6,708 nucleotides of DNA, taken from assembly GCA_964384095.1 (NCBI GenBank), contig CAYLKC010000098.1, forward strand, positions 1 through 6,708, written 5' to 3'. The stretch is from JAITWN01 sp964384095 (GTDB lineage: Bacteria; Pseudomonadota; Gammaproteobacteria; SZUA-140). The notes below the pieces were generated by a model, which searched no databases, was not told the origin of the DNA, and saw only the letters and a list, made by a program, of their open reading frames with translations. Positions 5,273 through 6,708 of this stretch are shown piece by piece (positions within the stretch are counted from its first letter, which is position 1; each line of letters begins with the position of its first letter). Made by a program: the position numbers and the translations under genes.

Positions 5273-6501
5273 GACTCCTGTTCGCGACGCTGGCGATCCT
5301 GCTGGCCGCGGTCCTGCTCGCGTTGCTGGCACTGCGCGATCCCGGTTATGTGCTGATCCAGGTGCATGGCTGGAGCATCGAGGTCAGCTTCGTGCTGCTC
5401 GCCGCCGCGGCGTTGCTGGTGTTCTTCCTCGGCTATTACACATTGCGTACGCTCGGCGGCTTGCGGCGGTTGCCGCGGCGCCTGCGTGACTGGCGCGGCC
5501 GCCGCCGTGTGCGCAAGGCGCAGGCCGCGCTCGCCGGCGGCTTTCTCGATCTGATCGAAGGGCGCTGGGATCGCGCCGAACAGAAACTGCTGCGCTATGC
5601 CGGCGAGGAGGCCGGTGTACTCGGTTTCCTCGGCGCGGCGCGCGCCGCGCAGGCGCAGGGCGCCGGCACGCGCCGCGACCGTTATCTGCAGCTCGCCTGC
5701 CGCACACTGCCGAACGCCGAATTCGCGCTGGCGCTGGCGCAGTCCGAGATGCAGCTTGCCGACGGCGAGGTCGAGGCCGCCGCCGCAAACCTGAAACGCC
5801 TGCATGGCATAGCGCCGAAGAACCGCATCGTGCTCGCGCAACTGCTGCGCCTGTACTCCGGGCTCGAGGACTGGGAGCATGTCGTTGAACTGCTGCCGGC
5901 GCTGCGTCGGCACCAGGTTGTCGATCACGACCGTGCGCGGGCGATCGAGTTGCGCGCGTGGCTCGGCCTGATCGAGGCGCCGGGCCTCGACGACGAACAT
6001 GCCCTCGGCCAGGTCTGGCGCCGGGCGCCGGCCGCGGTGCGCGAGGACGAGACCGTGTTGCGCGCCTATGTCGAGCGCCTGCTCGCCTGCGGCGCCGGGG
6101 GTCGCGCGGAGCTGGAGCTGTACGACGCGATCGAACGACGCTGGAGCGGTCCGCTGGTCTATCTGTATGGTCTCGTCGAGGGGGGCGATCCGGCGCGGCA
6201 GATTCGCCATGCCGAGTCCTGGCTGCGCCGGCACGAGGACGATCCACTGCTGTTGCTGACCCTGGGCCGGCTGTGCCGGCGCAAGGGCCTGTGGGGCCAG
6301 GCCCGGCAATATCTCGAGGCCTGCGTCAGGATTGGCGGGGTGGCCGAGGCCTGGAATGAACTCGCGGCGACGCTGGAGGCCGTCGGCGAGACCGCTACGG
6401 CGCTCGAATACTACCGGCGCGGGATGCAGGCGATGGAGGCCGAGGCGCATCGCCTCGCGTGGCAGGGGCCGGACCGGCAGCGCCTGCTGTCGGCGCCCTG
6501 A
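5269..6501 (+). CDS. hemY: HemY family inner-membrane TPR protein
   Basis: Accessory haem-biosynthesis membrane protein, last gene of the hemCDXY operon; its biochemical role is not well defined, and it is unrelated to the Bacillus protoporphyrinogen oxidase also called HemY. The 410-residue length is close to E. coli HemY (398). Two membrane segments (about 2-22 and 39-59) are joined by a short periplasmic loop with RDPGYVLIQVHGWSIEVS, a family hallmark. A basic stretch (about 66-83) and a long cytoplasmic helical region of TPR type follow, for example AALAGGFLDLIEGRWDRAEQKLLR and, near the end, LLTLGRLCRRKGLWGQARQYLE with AWNELAATLEAVGETATALEYYRRG. The GTG start at 5269 overlaps the hemX stop (GTGA) and is preceded by AGGA at 5262-5265. 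Longer in-frame starts upstream would only read the shadow frame of hemX. The stop is 24 bp from the convergent rhlB stop. Confidence 0.93.
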   Translation: MRLLFATLAILLAAVLLALLALRDPGYVLIQVHGWSIEVSFVLLAAAALLVFFLGYYTLRTLGGLRRLPRRLRDWRGRRRVRKAQAALAGGFLDLIEGRWDRAEQKLLRYAGEEAGVLGFLGAARAAQAQGAGTRRDRYLQLACRTLPNAEFALALAQSEMQLADGEVEAAAANLKRLHGIAPKNRIVLAQLLRLYSGLEDWEHVVELLPALRRHQVVDHDRARAIELRAWLGLIEAPGLDDEHALGQVWRRAPAAVREDETVLRAYVERLLACGAGGRAELELYDAIERRWSGPLVYLYGLVEGGDPARQIRHAESWLRRHEDDPLLLLTLGRLCRRKGLWGQARQYLEACVRIGGVAEAWNELAATLEAVGETATALEYYRRGMQAMEAEAHRLAWQGPDRQRLLSAP

Positions 6502-6528
6502 TCCCGGAAAATTCGATCAGAGGGGTCA
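6498..6528. repeat. Convergent intergenic hairpin and possible repeat remnant
   Basis: CTGATC (6498-6503) pairs with GATCAG (6515-6520) across an 11-nt loop, spanning the hemY stop and the short space before rhlB. No T-tract follows on either strand, so it is at best a weak terminator. GGAAAATTCGATCAGAGGGG followed by TCAG (6505-6528) resembles, from memory, the GGGGTCAGAGTCGAATTTTC type of repeat often seen near REP-associated tyrosine transposase genes in gammaproteobacteria. The match is partial and was not searched. Confidence 0.4.
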
Positions 6529-6708
6529 GCGTGCCCGGCGCGCAGGCCTCGGACCACCGCGGCCACGTGGCGGGCCGCCGCCGCCGCCGCTGCGTCCGCT
6601 GCGGCGGCGGCGATCCCCGAGCGCGCTGCGCGCCGGCTTGATCGGTGTCACCAGCAGGTCGGGTGTCACCACCGCCGACGGGATCTTGTGACTGATGTAC
6701 GATTCGAT
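6526..6708 (-). CDS. rhlB: C-terminal end of RhlB-type DEAD-box RNA helicase (partial)
   Basis: Only the last 60 codons and the TGA stop lie in the window; the gene enters from the right edge on the minus strand. The fragment begins IESYISHKIPSAVVTPDLL and continues VTPIKPARSALGDRRRR. This closely parallels the end of E. coli RhlB (…IETYIGHSIPVSKYNP…LPKPLR…), placing it just after the second helicase domain. It then runs into an Arg/Gly-rich tail, RSGRSGGGGGPPRGRGG, ending PRPARRAR. RhlB unwinds RNA and in E. coli feeds the degradosome; the basic tail probably contacts RNA. Another DEAD-box helicase such as RhlE or DeaD is possible, but the IESYISHKIP block favours RhlB. No helicase catalytic motif is visible in this part. 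It converges on hemY with only 24 bp between the stop codons. Confidence 0.8.
   Translation of the reverse strand: MESYISHKIPSAVVTPDLLVTPIKPARSALGDRRRRSGRSGGGGGPPRGRGGPRPARRAR
6579..6612. repeat. Perfect 12-bp inverted repeat in the rhlB tail
   Basis: CGCCGCCGCCGC (6579-6590) is the exact reverse complement of GCGGCGGCGGCG (6601-6612), separated by 10 bases. It arises where four Arg CGC codons and a run of Gly GGC codons face each other in the RRRRSGRSGGGGG stretch. The rhlB transcript would carry a very stable all-GC hairpin about 50 nt before its stop codon. Confidence 0.75.

Noticed and set aside
6644..6670. A direct repeat of GGTGTCACC near the right edge.
   Set aside because: It is explained by the Val-Thr-Pro repeat in the rhlB tail (VVTPDLLVTP) and shows no further structure.

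Overview
This window is a chromosomal, GC-rich stretch from a gammaproteobacterium, most likely a draft or metagenome assembly because it contains a run of exactly 100 N. The gene order algZ-algR-hemC-hemD-hemX-hemY matches the arrangement known from Pseudomonas and related gammaproteobacteria. The very high GC at third codon positions and the convergent rhlB would fit a Chromatiales, Nevskiales or Xanthomonadales-like lineage, but the sequence does not settle the genus.

Layout. Positions 1-103 hold a nested palindromic element: 27-bp perfect arms enclosing a small GGGA-loop hairpin. It resembles a dispersed REP/MITE-like repeat. After about 100 non-coding bases comes a two-component operon, an AlgZ/FimS-type membrane sensor (206-1303) and an AlgR-type LytTR response regulator (1300-2034). 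The two overlap by 4 bases and are followed by a strong intrinsic terminator (2053-2086). A candidate sigma-70 promoter, with a 17-bp palindrome over its -10 box, lies just downstream. It probably drives the haem-biosynthesis operon hemC (2158-3090), hemD (3077-3898), hemX (3888-5272) and hemY (5269-6501), in which every junction overlaps. The C-terminal 60 codons of an RhlB-type DEAD-box RNA helicase converge from the minus strand (6526-6708), leaving only 24 bp between the two stop codons.

How the genes work together. HemC polymerises four porphobilinogens into hydroxymethylbilane and HemD closes the ring to uroporphyrinogen III. HemX and HemY are inner-membrane proteins usually co-transcribed with them, with accessory and poorly defined roles in late haem synthesis. 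AlgZ/AlgR is an envelope-linked regulatory pair that is a long-standing neighbour of hemC in pseudomonads.

The most consequential observation is technical. The 55 bases before the N run in hemX are repeated exactly after it. Collapsing the duplicate and the Ns (155 bp in all) restores one uninterrupted 409-residue HemX, so the gap is almost certainly a false join of overlapping contigs. Other points of interest are the 5' palindromic element, a 48-bp AT-rich island inside hemC, the palindrome in the hemC promoter, and a possible repeat remnant that supplies the rhlB stop codon. I see no convincing novel multi-gene system here; the core genes are conserved and ordinary.
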